A stretch of DNA of 34,907 nt from Flavobacteriales bacterium (GCA_008016945.1 SSGN01000081.1:1-34907); one strand, 5' to 3'; positions 8,157 to 17,903 are shown, counted from the first letter of the stretch. Program-made: numbers and translations. The notes: generated by a model not told the origin, from the sequence alone.

Positions 8157-9083
8157 TCAGTCCACACTGAAGTAGTCCGCGCTCTGGTAGTTCCCATCGG
8201 CTTCCTTCTGCAGCTGCATCAGGATGTCGTTGGCCAGGCTGCTGGCGCCGAAGCGGAACCAATGCGGATCGAGCCACTCGGGGCCGAGCTCCTCCTTCAC
8301 CATCATCAGGTAGTGGAGGGCCTCCTTGCTCTTGCGGATGCCGCCGGCGGGTTTCATGGCGATCATCTGTCCGGTGCGCAGGTAGTGGTCGCGGATGGCG
8401 TGCAGCATCACCAGGGTCACTTCCATGGTGGCCGCCGGATTGATCTTTCCCGTACTGGTCTTGATGAAGTCGGCGCCTGCGGCGATGGCGATGTCGCTCG
8501 CCAGGCGCACCTTGTCGTACGTGCCCAGCTCGCCGGTCTCGAGGATCACCTTCAGGCGTGCGTCACCGCAGGCTTCTTTCACGGCCGCGATCTCGTCGAA
8601 GACGAAGTGGTGGTCGCCGCTGTGGAAGCGACCACGACTGATCACCATGTCGATCTCGTCCGCGCCTTCGTTAACGGCGAACCTGGTGTCGGCGATCTTC
8701 ACGGACCTGGGCGCCTGGCCACTGGGGAAGGCCGTGCTCACGCTGGCCACCTTCACGCCGCTGTCGCCCAACGCCTTTTTGGCCACCTTCACCAACGAGG
8801 GGTACACACACACCGCCGCCACCGTGGGCAACCCAGGTAACCGGTCGTGCAGGTGCATGGCCTTGTAGCAGAGTTGCTGCACCTTGCCCGGCGTATCGGC
8901 CCCTTCCAAGGTGGTGAGGTCGATCATGCTCAGGGCGAGCTTCATGCCCTGGACCTTGGTCTCCTTCTTGATGCTGCGGGTCTTGATGCGGGCCACACGC
9001 TCCTCGATGCCCACCTGATCGATGGCGGGCGCGGTGCGCGTTTCAGGCATCCGGAGTGGGGCGGTCGGTGTCTTCGTAGCCAT
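8157..9083 (-). CDS. deoC: Deoxyribose-phosphate aldolase
   Basis: This 308-aa class I aldolase converts 2-deoxyribose 5-phosphate to acetaldehyde and glyceraldehyde 3-phosphate in deoxynucleoside catabolism. The Schiff-base lysine is Lys208 in GADFIKTSTGK, the proton-relay lysine is Lys244 in IAMKPAGGIR, and the catalytic Asp is Asp145 in ADEIDMVIS. The N-terminal extension makes it longer than the ~260-aa E. coli enzyme and like the long (eukaryote-type) DERA form. ATG 9083 was preferred over an ATG 18 bases upstream because it is followed by a typical polar leader; either is possible. It follows vanZ by 54 bases and may be the last gene of the ruvA-sprA cluster, though a -7-like element precedes it. 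Confidence 0.95.
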   Translation of the reverse strand: MATKTPTAPLRMPETRTAPAIDQVGIEERVARIKTRSIKKETKVQGMKLALSMIDLTTLEGADTPGKVQQLCYKAMHLHDRLPGLPTVAAVCVYPSLVKVAKKALGDSGVKVASVSTAFPSGQAPRSVKIADTRFAVNEGADEIDMVISRGRFHSGDHHFVFDEIAAVKEACGDARLKVILETGELGTYDKVRLASDIAIAAGADFIKTSTGKINPAATMEVTLVMLHAIRDHYLRTGQMIAMKPAGGIRKSKEALHYLMMVKEELGPEWLDPHWFRFGASSLANDILMQLQKEADGNYQSADYFSVD

Positions 9084-9114
9084 GGCAACGCCGGACATCA
9101 TTCCGGGCTGGTCC

Positions 9115-9122
9115 GAAAGATA
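9115..9122 (-). promoter_or_regulatory. Possible -7 element of deoC
   Basis: The minus strand reads TATCTTTC in the 54-base vanZ-deoC gap, one mismatch from TAnnTTTG and 31 bases before the deoC start. No -33 TTG is evident. Confidence 0.25.
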
Positions 9123-9137
9123 CCGATCCTCCGTTGG

Positions 9138-9524
9138 CTATTCCGTCGCATGTCGCCTTTCCCAAACACGATGGATCAGGAAAGCACCCAGCAGTGCCCC
9201 GACACTATTGGCCGTGAGGTCCACCAGATCGCCCTGGCGGTTCAAGCCGGGTATGCCCTGGAGCAACTCCATGAGACCTCCATACCCGAAGGATAGCACA
9301 CCTGCGACCACCAATACTTTGGTATCGGGCCATGGATTGCCCGGCCTGCTGCGGAAACCCGAGGCCAACAAGAAGGTGAGCACGCCGAACATGAGGGCGT
9401 GGACCAGTTTGTCCACCCGGAGCAGATCGGCCCACTCCCACTGGGGCAGTTCCTCGCCCGGGGTAAGGCAGAGGAACGCGATCAACAACGCCCAAGCGAC
9501 GGCCAGCCGCAGCGACCGTGTCAT
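9138..9524 (-). CDS. VanZ-family membrane protein
   Basis: This 128-aa integral membrane protein has about four transmembrane helices. VanZ-type features are the early CLTPGEELP turn, DKLVHALMFGVLTFLL with its conserved His, the GYGGLMELLQ helix and the QGDLVDLTANSVGALLG motif. VanZ itself confers low-level teicoplanin resistance, but the role of the many small homologues is unknown. It starts four bases after the gcvH stop and so is cotranscribed with it. A vanZ-like gene beside gcvH and sprA is a recurrent arrangement in Bacteroidota. Confidence 0.9.
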   Translation of the reverse strand: MTRSLRLAVAWALLIAFLCLTPGEELPQWEWADLLRVDKLVHALMFGVLTFLLASGFRSRPGNPWPDTKVLVVAGVLSFGYGGLMELLQGIPGLNRQGDLVDLTANSVGALLGAFLIHRVWERRHATE

Positions 9525-9528
9525 CCGA

Positions 9529-9909
9529 TCACGCGCCGATCAAGGCCTTGTACTGGTCGGCCGTCAGCAGGTCGTTCAACTCCGCTGGTGCGCTCATGGC
9601 CACTTTCACCATCCAGCCCTTTCCGAAGGGATCGGTGTTCACGGAAGCAGGATCATCGGCCAGACCTGGGTTCACCTCCAACACCTTACCGCTCACGGGC
9701 ATGAACAGGTCGCTCACGGTCTTCACCGCCTCGACGGTACCGAACACGGCTTCGCGGGCCAGCTCCTGGCCCTCGGTGTTGATGTCCACGAAAACGATGT
9801 CGCCCAACTCGCTCTGTGCGAAGTCGGTGATACCGATGATGGCGGTGTCGCCTTCGACCCGGATCCACTCGTGGTCCTTGGAGTAACGCAGTTCAGCAGG
9901 GGTGTTCAT
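9529..9909 (-). CDS. gcvH: Glycine cleavage system H protein
   Basis: This 126-aa lipoyl carrier shuttles the aminomethyl group between the P, T and L proteins of the glycine cleavage complex in the cytoplasm. The lipoylated lysine is Lys63 in the [13 protein letters not shown] motif. The N-terminal [13 protein letters not shown] and the [13 protein letters not shown] strand are canonical and the length is typical. No other gcv gene is nearby; instead it sits between sprA and vanZ, as often in Bacteroidota. A -7-like element in the 78-base sprA-gcvH gap suggests expression independent of the very long sprA message. Confidence 0.97.
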   Translation of the reverse strand: MNTPAELRYSKDHEWIRVEGDTAIIGITDFAQSELGDIVFVDINTEGQELAREAVFGTVEAVKTVSDLFMPVSGKVLEVNPGLADDPASVNTDPFGKGWMVKVAMSAPAELNDLLTADQYKALIGA

Positions 9910-9938
9910 GGTCTGGTGAGAGCCTTTGGATGTGTGGG

Positions 9939-9946
9939 CGAAAGTA
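9939..9946 (-). promoter_or_regulatory. -7 element of gcvH-vanZ
   Basis: The minus strand reads TACTTTCG, one mismatch from TAnnTTTG and the same TTCG variant seen in the ruvA promoter, 29 bases before the gcvH ATG. No clear -33 TTG. Confidence 0.35.
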
Positions 9947-9987
9947 CGAGGTGCGTGCGATCCGCGCCATGCTGTTCACCCCCCGGA

Positions 9988-12900
9988 TCACTGCGCCAAG
10001 GTGAAACGCAGGCTGATGCCCATGTTGGTGTTCGCCGATGGGAACGAAGTGGAGATCACCGGGGTGTTAATGACCCGTTCGTAGAAGGCCCGCACGTTCA
10101 ACCGCTCGTTGATCACATAATCCGCCGAGGTCTTGATGGAGATGATGTTCTGGCCGGCCGTAGGCTGGTTCTGTTGCTCCTGCACCTTGCGGATGACCGT
10201 GGCGTTCTCGCGCAGGCTCAGATCCACACGCAGGTTCAGGTCGCTCTTTGGGGTGGTGCCGCCGATGGCGAAGGGGAATTTCACGTTCTTGAACCGGTAA
10301 CCGCTCCCGATCACGAACTCCTTGCCGCGGACCTCGGTCACCTGGTTATTGGTGAGGCTCAGGCTCAGGTTCCGATCCCGGTTGTATTCGAATTTGGCCA
10401 GCAGGCTGTTCTTCAGGGTGCCGTCGAAGCCCATGAGGGGGCGCATCACCTCCTGAATGGTCACCACACTGATCTGCTTCTCGGGCAGGAAGTTGCCGGA
10501 GAGGTCACGTACGCCGGCATCTTCGATGTACAACAAGTTGGTCTGGAAACTGCTCACGTTGAACGTGCTGCGGTAGCTGTTCTTCACGGTGAATGTGCGG
10601 AACCACTTGTCGAACAGCGGCAGCTTGGTCAACCCATCGTAGGTCACATCCCAGTTCGGTGCCGGGATCAACTTCATCGGGTTCAGCTCCACGTTATCGG
10701 CGCTCTTTCCCGTATAGGCGGCCAGGAAGGAGGCGATCACCACGTCTTGCTGGGTGGGGCCGAATCCATCCGCATAGCCGGTCTCGGGATCAACGGCCGC
10801 CCCTACCTGCTGCCCCATGCGTCCACTGATCACCGTACGGTTCGCGAGCATATCCTGGAACACCTGGTTCACGAAGTCCGCATTGTCGTTGGAGAAGGTG
10901 GTGCGCCAGTTGATCATGCTCACACTGAAGCTCCCCTGGTCACGCGGGCTATCGTTCACATAGCGCTCCTCCTCGCGGTTGTACCGGAAGTAACTGCTGC
11001 TGCTCTCCGCCTTGGTGCGGTTGGCCATCAGTTCCACGCGCATGCCACGGAAGGGCTCCAGGCTCAACCGGGCATTGATGGTCTCGTTGCGGGTGTTGGT
11101 GTACGGGTTGAAGATGGATGGCGTTCGCACCAGCCAGCCTTGTGCGGCGGCGGAGGTGGCGAAGTCGCGCACCAGGTCCCCGCTCAGATCGTGGTTCTGC
11201 TGCCCCATCACGAAGCCGAAGCCTGGCGCACCGAAATTGTCCATGCCGATGATGTTGGTCCGCGGCGCATACCCCGGCAGCAGGATCCCCGAGGTCTGGC
11301 TGTAGGTGATGGTCCCGTTCCGCAAGGTCATCAGCACGCGGGCCAGACCTTCCAACGGATCGATCTTGATGGCCGGTGCGGCCTTCGCCGTGCTATCGGT
11401 CTTCGCCGGCTTGGCCTTGGTGGATCCCTTACCGGCCGTGGACCTGCCTTTGCCCTTGTCGTTGATCTTCTTCAGATACTTCGACTTGTTGTACAGGTTC
11501 ACGAAGTTCAACTGGCCGTTCACCGAGATGTTCTGCGAGTTCTGGATGGTGGCCCCCAGACTGTCCTGCGAAAGTGGTGCCCGGTCCCATTGGTAACCTG
11601 CGGTATAACCGGTGTTCGCGGTGATCCAATCCGTCAGTGGGAATTTGTCCAACGGCAGGGTGTAGGTCACGGCCATGGTGTGGTCGTAGCGCGTGGGGTC
11701 GCCCCAGCCCCTGATGCTGCTGATCACGCTATCCTTCCACTGGGTGTACTCGTCGCGGTATTTGGAGTTCACGCGCCCCGGCGTTTCTCCGATGTACGCC
11801 AGGTTGTTGGCGTTGAAGTCGAGCTTCAAGGAGCGGGTGACCTCATAGCGGAATCCGTACTGACTGTTCCAGTTGAAGTTCTTGTTGTAGGTGGGACGTG
11901 GCGGCAGCGTTTCGATATCGGGGTTGGGCCGCACCAAGCGCTCCATGTACATGCGGTCCACGCTGGTGCGCAGGCTCACCTGCTTGAACCCGAGGTTCAG
12001 GTTGAAGTCCTTCACCAGCTTCAGCCACTTGCTCTTGCTCACCACGCCGATCCCCGCGAACGGCTCGATCGGCCGGGGCTTCGGCGTATGGAGGTAAGCG
12101 ATGGATCCCCGGTACGTACGGGTGTTCTCAAAGGCCGTGTTGATGTCGTAGTACTCCTGGTCGCTGTACGCGTAGTTGAAGCTCAGGTTCTCCACGTCGA
12201 AGAACTGCTCCTTGCTTCCTTGCTCGCGCTCCTTGCGCACATTGGTGAGGTTGATGCTTCGGCGGCGCGTGTAGGTGCGCGACACCTTCAGGCGTTCCTT
12301 GCGCTCCTCGCGTGTCAATGCGCGCGTGGCATCGGCGAAGGTGATGTCCGGATTCAGCGGGTCGAACTGTGGATTGCTGATCTGTTCGGAGTACCCGACG
12401 TACAACGGCACGCGCACCTTGGCTTCTTCCGGCAGGAACTTGCCCATCTCCAGGTTCGCGCTCACATCCACGCCATACTTGGTCTCCCGCTGGCGTTCGC
12501 TCACCTTCTTGTCGATGCTGCCCCAGAAGGGTGTGCTGTAGTTACCCGCCACACTGATGTTGCCCAGGTCGGCCAGCTGCGCGTTCACCCGGGCCAGGGC
12601 CGCCCAGCCCCCGCTCTGGTCGAAGTCGGTCAGACGCAGTTCGTTCACCCATACCTCCAGGCACTTCGCGAGGCCATCATCCTGTTTCCACGGGTTCGCC
12701 TCGGTGCCGTCCCGTTTGGGGTTGCGCACCCCGATCATGATGGTGCGCATCTGGCTCAGGTTGGGGCTGCCCTTCACGAAGATCCGCCGGTTGCCATCGG
12801 TACCCTGGTACCGATCGGTGCGCGAGGCTCCGCTCTGGTCCCGTTGGATCTTCAGGTCGTTCAACATGGCGAACTCGATGATCACATTGTTATCCTCCGG

Positions 12901-15900
12901 CCAGACGTTGTACGGATCGCGGTTGTAGAACGTGGAGGGCTTCACCGGCACCTCGTACTCGTAGTAGTTCTGGTCGAAATCGTTCCCCAGCCGGATGAAC
13001 ACCGTGGCGTCTCCGTACTCGATCGGGGCGTTGGGGTCGCTGCTTTCGGCATGGATGTACATGCGCAGCTTCTTGTAGCTCCGGATGTCGAACTGTACGT
13101 TGCGGAACCCGGCACGCGCATCGCCATCGCGCAGGTTGCACACCTTGTACTGGAGCGACTGTTCGTTCAGGTTACGCAGGTTGGCGCTGGCCACATCCAC
13201 CTCGGTGTTGATACCCGGTGGCAGCACATAGTTGATCGGTGTGCGGTTACCGTTCTCCTCCACGTTCACCGCCGCGATCTGGAACACCGTGGGATCGGGG
13301 TCGCCGCCCGGCACCTCACCTGGTGTCTCCATGCTCTGCAGGTACTTGCGCCATTCACCCCGCACGAACTCCAGCCGCGCGAAACGCAAGGTGGCCTGCT
13401 GCTGCCAGTCATGCAGGTACATGCGCATGAAGCGGATGCTCCGATAGTCCTGCATGGCGTTCACCACGCTGGTGGGTTGCCGAACAGGCACCTTGAACTG
13501 GTACCAGTACACCTGCTTGGGGCCTTCCGGGGTGTTGGCCGTGGCCAGGATGCGGTCGGTGATGAAGCCCTGCCCCACCACCATGTCCTGGGGGCGCAAC
13601 GGGATCCGATAATGGAAATAGCTCTCGTTCTCGCCCAGGTTCTGGTCCTGGTTGATGTCCTCGGTGGTGGGCAGGGTGGTCTGTTGCGTGGGGTAGTCCT
13701 CGTCGGAGTCCTCGTCCGTCACCGAGTTGCCCTCGGGTGCGTTGAACCGCTTGTACCGGGTGAGGATGTCCGCCCCTTCGGAATCGTACCGCTGCCCCCG
13801 GAAGAACCGGTAGTCGTCGTTCGCTGGGTCGGACTGGATCCCTTGGAGGGCTCCGGGGTCGGTCACGATGCCAACGATATCATTGAGATAGCTGCTGAAG
13901 AACTCGCTCTCGTTACGACCCGCGATCTGTTGCGCTGGACTGCCCAGGCCGTCGAGGCCCACATCCTGATACCGGTTGCTATTGGACTCGGTGATGGCGA
14001 ACGCGTTCACCACGCTCTGGGTGGCCGGCACCACCCCCCAGGGTGTTTGGTCGTACACCGATGCGGCGTCGGAGGCATCGTTCGGTAGGCCGTTCTCGAA
14101 GGATTTCCGCCCGTCGCGCAGCACATCCTCGCTGATGTTGCCCAGGTCGATGTATAGGTCGCCCCCCGTACTGTTCAGGCTGTTCACGTTGGTGGCCGGC
14201 TCCCCCATGCTGTTGCTCGCATTGTAGAAGGGGTCCATCAGCCAGAACTGCACCGTTTCAATGTTGCTGGCCTCGAAGTCGGTGGTGGTGATCCGGCGTG
14301 TGATCCCCGCCCAGCTGTTCTCCGGGTTGGGCAGCCGACCATCGGCGGTCAAGGTCGGGGTGAAGTTGTACGGCCCCCGCTCACCAGGGCTGTACGTGAG
14401 ATCGAGCACCGGGATGTTGGTGGGCGTGCCCGCCGCCAGCTGTCGGTTGGGGAACACCTCCTGCTCCAGCACCTCGCGCTGCCGGTGGTCGCTGCGGATC
14501 TCGGTGCTGTTGCTGATGTTCGAGGGGGTGAGGTTGTTGTTCCGGAAGAACAACGGGTCGATCACGTACCACGAGAGTTGGGCGCGTCGGTAGCCCGAGC
14601 CCAGGTCGCCCACCAGGTCGCCCTCGGGGAACAACGACGGCAGCCCTTGGGGCACCGCCGAATGGAACCATAGGCTCTGGGTGCGCAGATCGATCACGCT
14701 CACGCTGCCTTCGAAGTCGTCGATATAGCTGGTGCCCGCATTGCCGATGGCACGGCTGTGCCCGGGGATCAGGTACGCACCTTCGAGGCTGGCGCTGATG
14801 TTGCTCTCCGCCTTGGTGGCGTAGAAGGGCAGCTTATCCACCACGTCGGTAAGCCATTGCGACTTGGTCTGCCAGTTCGCATCCACACCCACCATGGTGT
14901 TGCTGATGGGTTCCTCACCCACGTTCACCTTCTGGGTCAGCGGCCGTTCGTACAGGTTCATGATGGTGCCACCGATCACCAGGTCCTTGTTCACTTTGTA
15001 ATCCAAACGTGCCCCGGCCAGGGTCTTGGTCTGGATGCTGAACAAGGAATTGCTCTCCAACGCCACGTTGATCTGGGTGCCGCTCTCCAGGATGCCCTGG
15101 TTCAGGATCCGCACCCTGCCCAGGTTGTAGTCCACGGTGTAGTCCTGATTCTCGATCAGGCGCACGCCACCGGCGGTCACCACCACGGAGCCCTGCGGTA
15201 TGTTCACCGAATTGAGCGAGATCACGTCGCTGCTCGCGCTGCGATAACTGCCTTTGAGCTTGAACCGGTTCAGCTCCGGGATGTTCTGTGCGGCCGTCTT
15301 GGTGCTATCGTACAACTGCTGGTATACGATGGTCCGCTTGATCTGCGGATCCACCCCTACGAGCTGCTGATCCAGGTAACTGCCAAAGGGTTCCAAGGAG
15401 GTGAAGTAGATGCGGCCGGTCTGCGCATTCATCGTACCTCCCGTGGTGGCCGCCCCATCGACGAAGTCGAACATGCCGTCGGGGTTCGGCGCGTTGTTGG
15501 GGTCCAACCGGTCCATGCCCAACGCTTGGATCAGCGGGATCTGGTCCAGCGGAGCGCGCGGGATGTAGTTGACATCGACCCCCGTGGTGGGGTTGTTGTA
15601 CAACAGGTCGAGGCGGAAATTCTCGCGGTTCACCTGGAACGCCCCCAGGGAGTAGATGTTCTTCATCATCAAGTCCCACAGCGGTATCCGTGGGTTGGTG
15701 ATGGTGGCCTTCAAGAGGCGCAGGATCAGGGCCTCCGTACCTTGCGGGCCGGTCTGAGGTTGTGTGGGCTGTGTGGGGTCGTCCGTGGTGATGGTGCCAT
15801 CCTGTGCGAACTGACCCACCTGGTAGGTCTGGCCATCCAAGGTGTACTGGTAGGCCACGGCGAGCACCTCGTCGTTGTTCAGCGACTGGTTCAGGGAGAT

Positions 15901-17298
15901 GAAGCCCAACCGCGTGTTCACCGTGTACTCGCTCGCCGTGAGCAACCGTGCGCTCTCCACTTTCTCGAAGTGCCGCGCCGCCAGCAGCCCCATGCCTTGC
16001 AGCGCCTGACTGGAGTTGACGAAGCCCGTGATTCCTGCATCTTGGCTCGCGGTCTGATAGAGCGTGTTGGCACTGTTGTCCGACACGATCACGTTGGGCC
16101 GGTCCTGCACCAGCCCGGGAGGGAGGTCCGCGCTGAACTTGCCCGCCGCGATGGAAGCCGCGCTGGCATCTTCGCCCAGATCGGTGAAAGCCACGAAGTT
16201 CCGCGTCTGTTGGAAGTCCTGCCGTGTATTGGTCACCCACACCTCGATCCGCTGGATCACCACCCCACTGTTCACCGTGGGCAGGGTACGCAACGCCTGG
16301 TCATACCGGTCGCGGAAGTAGTGGCTCAGGAAGTAGTGCTTGTTCGCTTCGTACTCGTCCGCTTTGATGTCGAAGGTGGTGGTCTGGGCCCCGCCTTGTG
16401 TGGTGACATTCCGTCTTTGCCCCTTCTCCTGGCTGAAGATGGCCGTGGCCGTGAGTCGACCGAAACGCAGTTCGGTCTTCAACCCGAACAAACTCTGGCT
16501 CCCTTGGATCAAGGTGCCCCGCAACGGCAGGCTCACGTTACCCGCCTCGATCTTCTGGATGATCTCGTCCTCGTAACCGGTATAGTCCAGCTTCACCTGG
16601 TTCTCGAAGTCGAAGGTGGCCTGGGTGTTGTAGTTGGTGTTGATCTTCAGCTTCTCGCCGATGTTGCCCACCAGGTTCAGCTGGATCCGCTGGTCGAAGT
16701 TGAAGGTGGTGATCCGCCGCTGGTCGATGGGGATCCGCGGGTTCTCCGTCTTGCTGATGTTCACCCCGAAGATCACCTCCGCCGAACCACGTGGTTTGAT
16801 GTCGATGGTATTGCCCCCGAAGATCCGGTCGAAGGCCTCGCCCCTCACCTTGATCGCGGGGATCAGCGCCTTCTGCGCGCTCTCGCTGTCCTTCTCCACA
16901 CGGTCCAACCAGTAGTTGTCCATGCTCCGCTCCATGTCGTAGTTGAGGTATTCCTCCAAGGACATGCTCATGGGTGGCCGGTAGTCGAAGGAGCCACCCA
17001 CGGAGCTGCGCATGATGTACTGGCCGCTCACGGGATCGTACTGCACATCGTTCTGGATGTTGGTCGGATCCTGTAGGTTGATCCCGCTTCCCGTAGCCCC
17101 GCCAGGGGTCAACGGATCACTGATCGGGAATTGCAGGTTCACCGGGGAATCCACCTGCAACACCTCGAACGCGAGCTCCAAGGCATGCCCTTCCAGGGCC
17201 ACCAGGGCCACCACCAGGGCCAGCATCACCCGCAACAGCGAGCGGCCGGGTTGCCGGAGCGGGGCGCGATGGAACAGGGGTGACACGCGTGTGATCAA
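9988..17298 (-). CDS. sprA: SprA, outer-membrane translocon of the type IX secretion system
   Basis: SprA is a 36-strand outer-membrane beta-barrel through which T9SS cargo, including gliding adhesins, leaves the cell. The 2436-aa length fits the family (about 2400). A hydrophobic signal segment (about 24-40, MLALVVALVALEGHA) precedes an N-terminal region with a SprA-type sequence (LEEYLNYDMERSMDNYW, near 95) and GSAEVIFGVNISKTENPRIP (near 165-185). The remainder alternates beta-strands with polar loops and ends in LRFTLAQ, a barrel-type C-terminus. Residues about 1940-1976 form a Lys/Ala-rich low-complexity loop. The start is uncertain: the longest frame begins at a TTG overlapping the ruvA stop by three bases, with a GTG at 17286 as alternative; the ATG at 17226 would lose the basic n-region. 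It is probably translationally coupled to ruvA. The window contains several likely cargo genes. Confidence 0.96.
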   Translation of the reverse strand: MITRVSPLFHRAPLRQPGRSLLRVMLALVVALVALEGHALELAFEVLQVDSPVNLQFPISDPLTPGGATGSGINLQDPTNIQNDVQYDPVSGQYIMRSSVGGSFDYRPPMSMSLEEYLNYDMERSMDNYWLDRVEKDSESAQKALIPAIKVRGEAFDRIFGGNTIDIKPRGSAEVIFGVNISKTENPRIPIDQRRITTFNFDQRIQLNLVGNIGEKLKINTNYNTQATFDFENQVKLDYTGYEDEIIQKIEAGNVSLPLRGTLIQGSQSLFGLKTELRFGRLTATAIFSQEKGQRRNVTTQGGAQTTTFDIKADEYEANKHYFLSHYFRDRYDQALRTLPTVNSGVVIQRIEVWVTNTRQDFQQTRNFVAFTDLGEDASAASIAAGKFSADLPPGLVQDRPNVIVSDNSANTLYQTASQDAGITGFVNSSQALQGMGLLAARHFEKVESARLLTASEYTVNTRLGFISLNQSLNNDEVLAVAYQYTLDGQTYQVGQFAQDGTITTDDPTQPTQPQTGPQGTEALILRLLKATITNPRIPLWDLMMKNIYSLGAFQVNRENFRLDLLYNNPTTGVDVNYIPRAPLDQIPLIQALGMDRLDPNNAPNPDGMFDFVDGAATTGGTMNAQTGRIYFTSLEPFGSYLDQQLVGVDPQIKRTIVYQQLYDSTKTAAQNIPELNRFKLKGSYRSASSDVISLNSVNIPQGSVVVTAGGVRLIENQDYTVDYNLGRVRILNQGILESGTQINVALESNSLFSIQTKTLAGARLDYKVNKDLVIGGTIMNLYERPLTQKVNVGEEPISNTMVGVDANWQTKSQWLTDVVDKLPFYATKAESNISASLEGAYLIPGHSRAIGNAGTSYIDDFEGSVSVIDLRTQSLWFHSAVPQGLPSLFPEGDLVGDLGSGYRRAQLSWYVIDPLFFRNNNLTPSNISNSTEIRSDHRQREVLEQEVFPNRQLAAGTPTNIPVLDLTYSPGERGPYNFTPTLTADGRLPNPENSWAGITRRITTTDFEASNIETVQFWLMDPFYNASNSMGEPATNVNSLNSTGGDLYIDLGNISEDVLRDGRKSFENGLPNDASDAASVYDQTPWGVVPATQSVVNAFAITESNSNRYQDVGLDGLGSPAQQIAGRNESEFFSSYLNDIVGIVTDPGALQGIQSDPANDDYRFFRGQRYDSEGADILTRYKRFNAPEGNSVTDEDSDEDYPTQQTTLPTTEDINQDQNLGENESYFHYRIPLRPQDMVVGQGFITDRILATANTPEGPKQVYWYQFKVPVRQPTSVVNAMQDYRSIRFMRMYLHDWQQQATLRFARLEFVRGEWRKYLQSMETPGEVPGGDPDPTVFQIAAVNVEENGNRTPINYVLPPGINTEVDVASANLRNLNEQSLQYKVCNLRDGDARAGFRNVQFDIRSYKKLRMYIHAESSDPNAPIEYGDATVFIRLGNDFDQNYYEYEVPVKPSTFYNRDPYNVWPEDNNVIIEFAMLNDLKIQRDQSGASRTDRYQGTDGNRRIFVKGSPNLSQMRTIMIGVRNPKRDGTEANPWKQDDGLAKCLEVWVNELRLTDFDQSGGWAALARVNAQLADLGNISVAGNYSTPFWGSIDKKVSERQRETKYGVDVSANLEMGKFLPEEAKVRVPLYVGYSEQISNPQFDPLNPDITFADATRALTREERKERLKVSRTYTRRRSINLTNVRKEREQGSKEQFFDVENLSFNYAYSDQEYYDINTAFENTRTYRGSIAYLHTPKPRPIEPFAGIGVVSKSKWLKLVKDFNLNLGFKQVSLRTSVDRMYMERLVRPNPDIETLPPRPTYNKNFNWNSQYGFRYEVTRSLKLDFNANNLAYIGETPGRVNSKYRDEYTQWKDSVISSIRGWGDPTRYDHTMAVTYTLPLDKFPLTDWITANTGYTAGYQWDRAPLSQDSLGATIQNSQNISVNGQLNFVNLYNKSKYLKKINDKGKGRSTAGKGSTKAKPAKTDSTAKAAPAIKIDPLEGLARVLMTLRNGTITYSQTSGILLPGYAPRTNIIGMDNFGAPGFGFVMGQQNHDLSGDLVRDFATSAAAQGWLVRTPSIFNPYTNTRNETINARLSLEPFRGMRVELMANRTKAESSSSYFRYNREEERYVNDSPRDQGSFSVSMINWRTTFSNDNADFVNQVFQDMLANRTVISGRMGQQVGAAVDPETGYADGFGPTQQDVVIASFLAAYTGKSADNVELNPMKLIPAPNWDVTYDGLTKLPLFDKWFRTFTVKNSYRSTFNVSSFQTNLLYIEDAGVRDLSGNFLPEKQISVVTIQEVMRPLMGFDGTLKNSLLAKFEYNRDRNLSLSLTNNQVTEVRGKEFVIGSGYRFKNVKFPFAIGGTTPKSDLNLRVDLSLRENATVIRKVQEQQNQPTAGQNIISIKTSADYVINERLNVRAFYERVINTPVISTSFPSANTNMGISLRFTLAQ

Positions 17299-17903
17299 AG
17301 GTTCTTGAGCGTTAGTCGGATAAGCTCTTCCACGGCCGGGGTACCACCTTCGTTCTCCTTCAGTACCGCGTTCAACGCGCGTTCGGCCTTCATGCGGTCC
17401 AACCCCAGGGAGATCAGTGCCGATAACGCCTCCGCCTTCAAGGTATTGCCCCCAGGCACCGCACCGCGCCCCGAGGGCATGGGCACCGCCGCCAGCTTCC
17501 CCTGCAGTTCGCTGATGATGCGTTGCGCCAACTTGGGACCGATGCCCTTCACCCCTTTCAGCATCGATTCGTCGCCCAGCAGGATGGAGGTATGGATGTC
17601 CTGCGCCGATCGGGCTCCCATGATGGACATGCCGATGGTGGCGCTCACGCCCTGCACGTCGATCAGCCGGCGGAAGAGCTGACGATCCTCGCGATCCAGA
17701 AAGCCGAACAGCCGATGCTCGCTACTTCCCGACCGCACGTCCACGCTTACCGCGTAATGCACGAACAACCGAACACGCCCGCTCGTCGGCAGCGCCTGCA
17801 GCACCGTTCCGGGCACCTGCACCAGGTAGCCCACGCCGCCGCACTCCAAGACCACGTGGTCCATGGATGTATCCAAAAGATCTCCGTTCAGGCTGTCGAT
17901 CAT
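17295..17903 (-). CDS. ruvA: Holliday junction branch migration protein RuvA
   Basis: This 202-aa protein tetramerises on Holliday junctions and loads the RuvB helicase. The N-terminal OB-fold (about 1-65) starts MIDSLNGDL and includes the CGGVGYLVQVP strand. Helix-hairpin-helix motifs lie in LIDVQGVSATIGMSI and LKGVKGIGPKLAQRIISEL. The C-terminal RuvB-binding domain (about 155-202) follows a flexible linker. ATG 17903 gives the conventional N-terminus; an upstream in-frame start at 17930 would add nine residues. It leads the ruvA-sprA-gcvH-vanZ cluster. ruvB is in the same window at 27-28 kb but is not adjacent. Confidence 0.96.
   Translation of the reverse strand: MIDSLNGDLLDTSMDHVVLECGGVGYLVQVPGTVLQALPTSGRVRLFVHYAVSVDVRSGSSEHRLFGFLDREDRQLFRRLIDVQGVSATIGMSIMGARSAQDIHTSILLGDESMLKGVKGIGPKLAQRIISELQGKLAAVPMPSGRGAVPGGNTLKAEALSALISLGLDRMKAERALNAVLKENEGGTPAVEELIRLTLKNL

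Noticed and set aside
9022..14088. Very long (1688-codon) open frame on the plus strand opposite sprA, with another of 772 codons at 14758-17076
   Set aside because: It lies antisense to the well-supported sprA, gcvH, vanZ and deoC genes. Its translation is His/Val/Gln-rich without domains, and strong GC bias at third codon positions keeps this antisense frame open.
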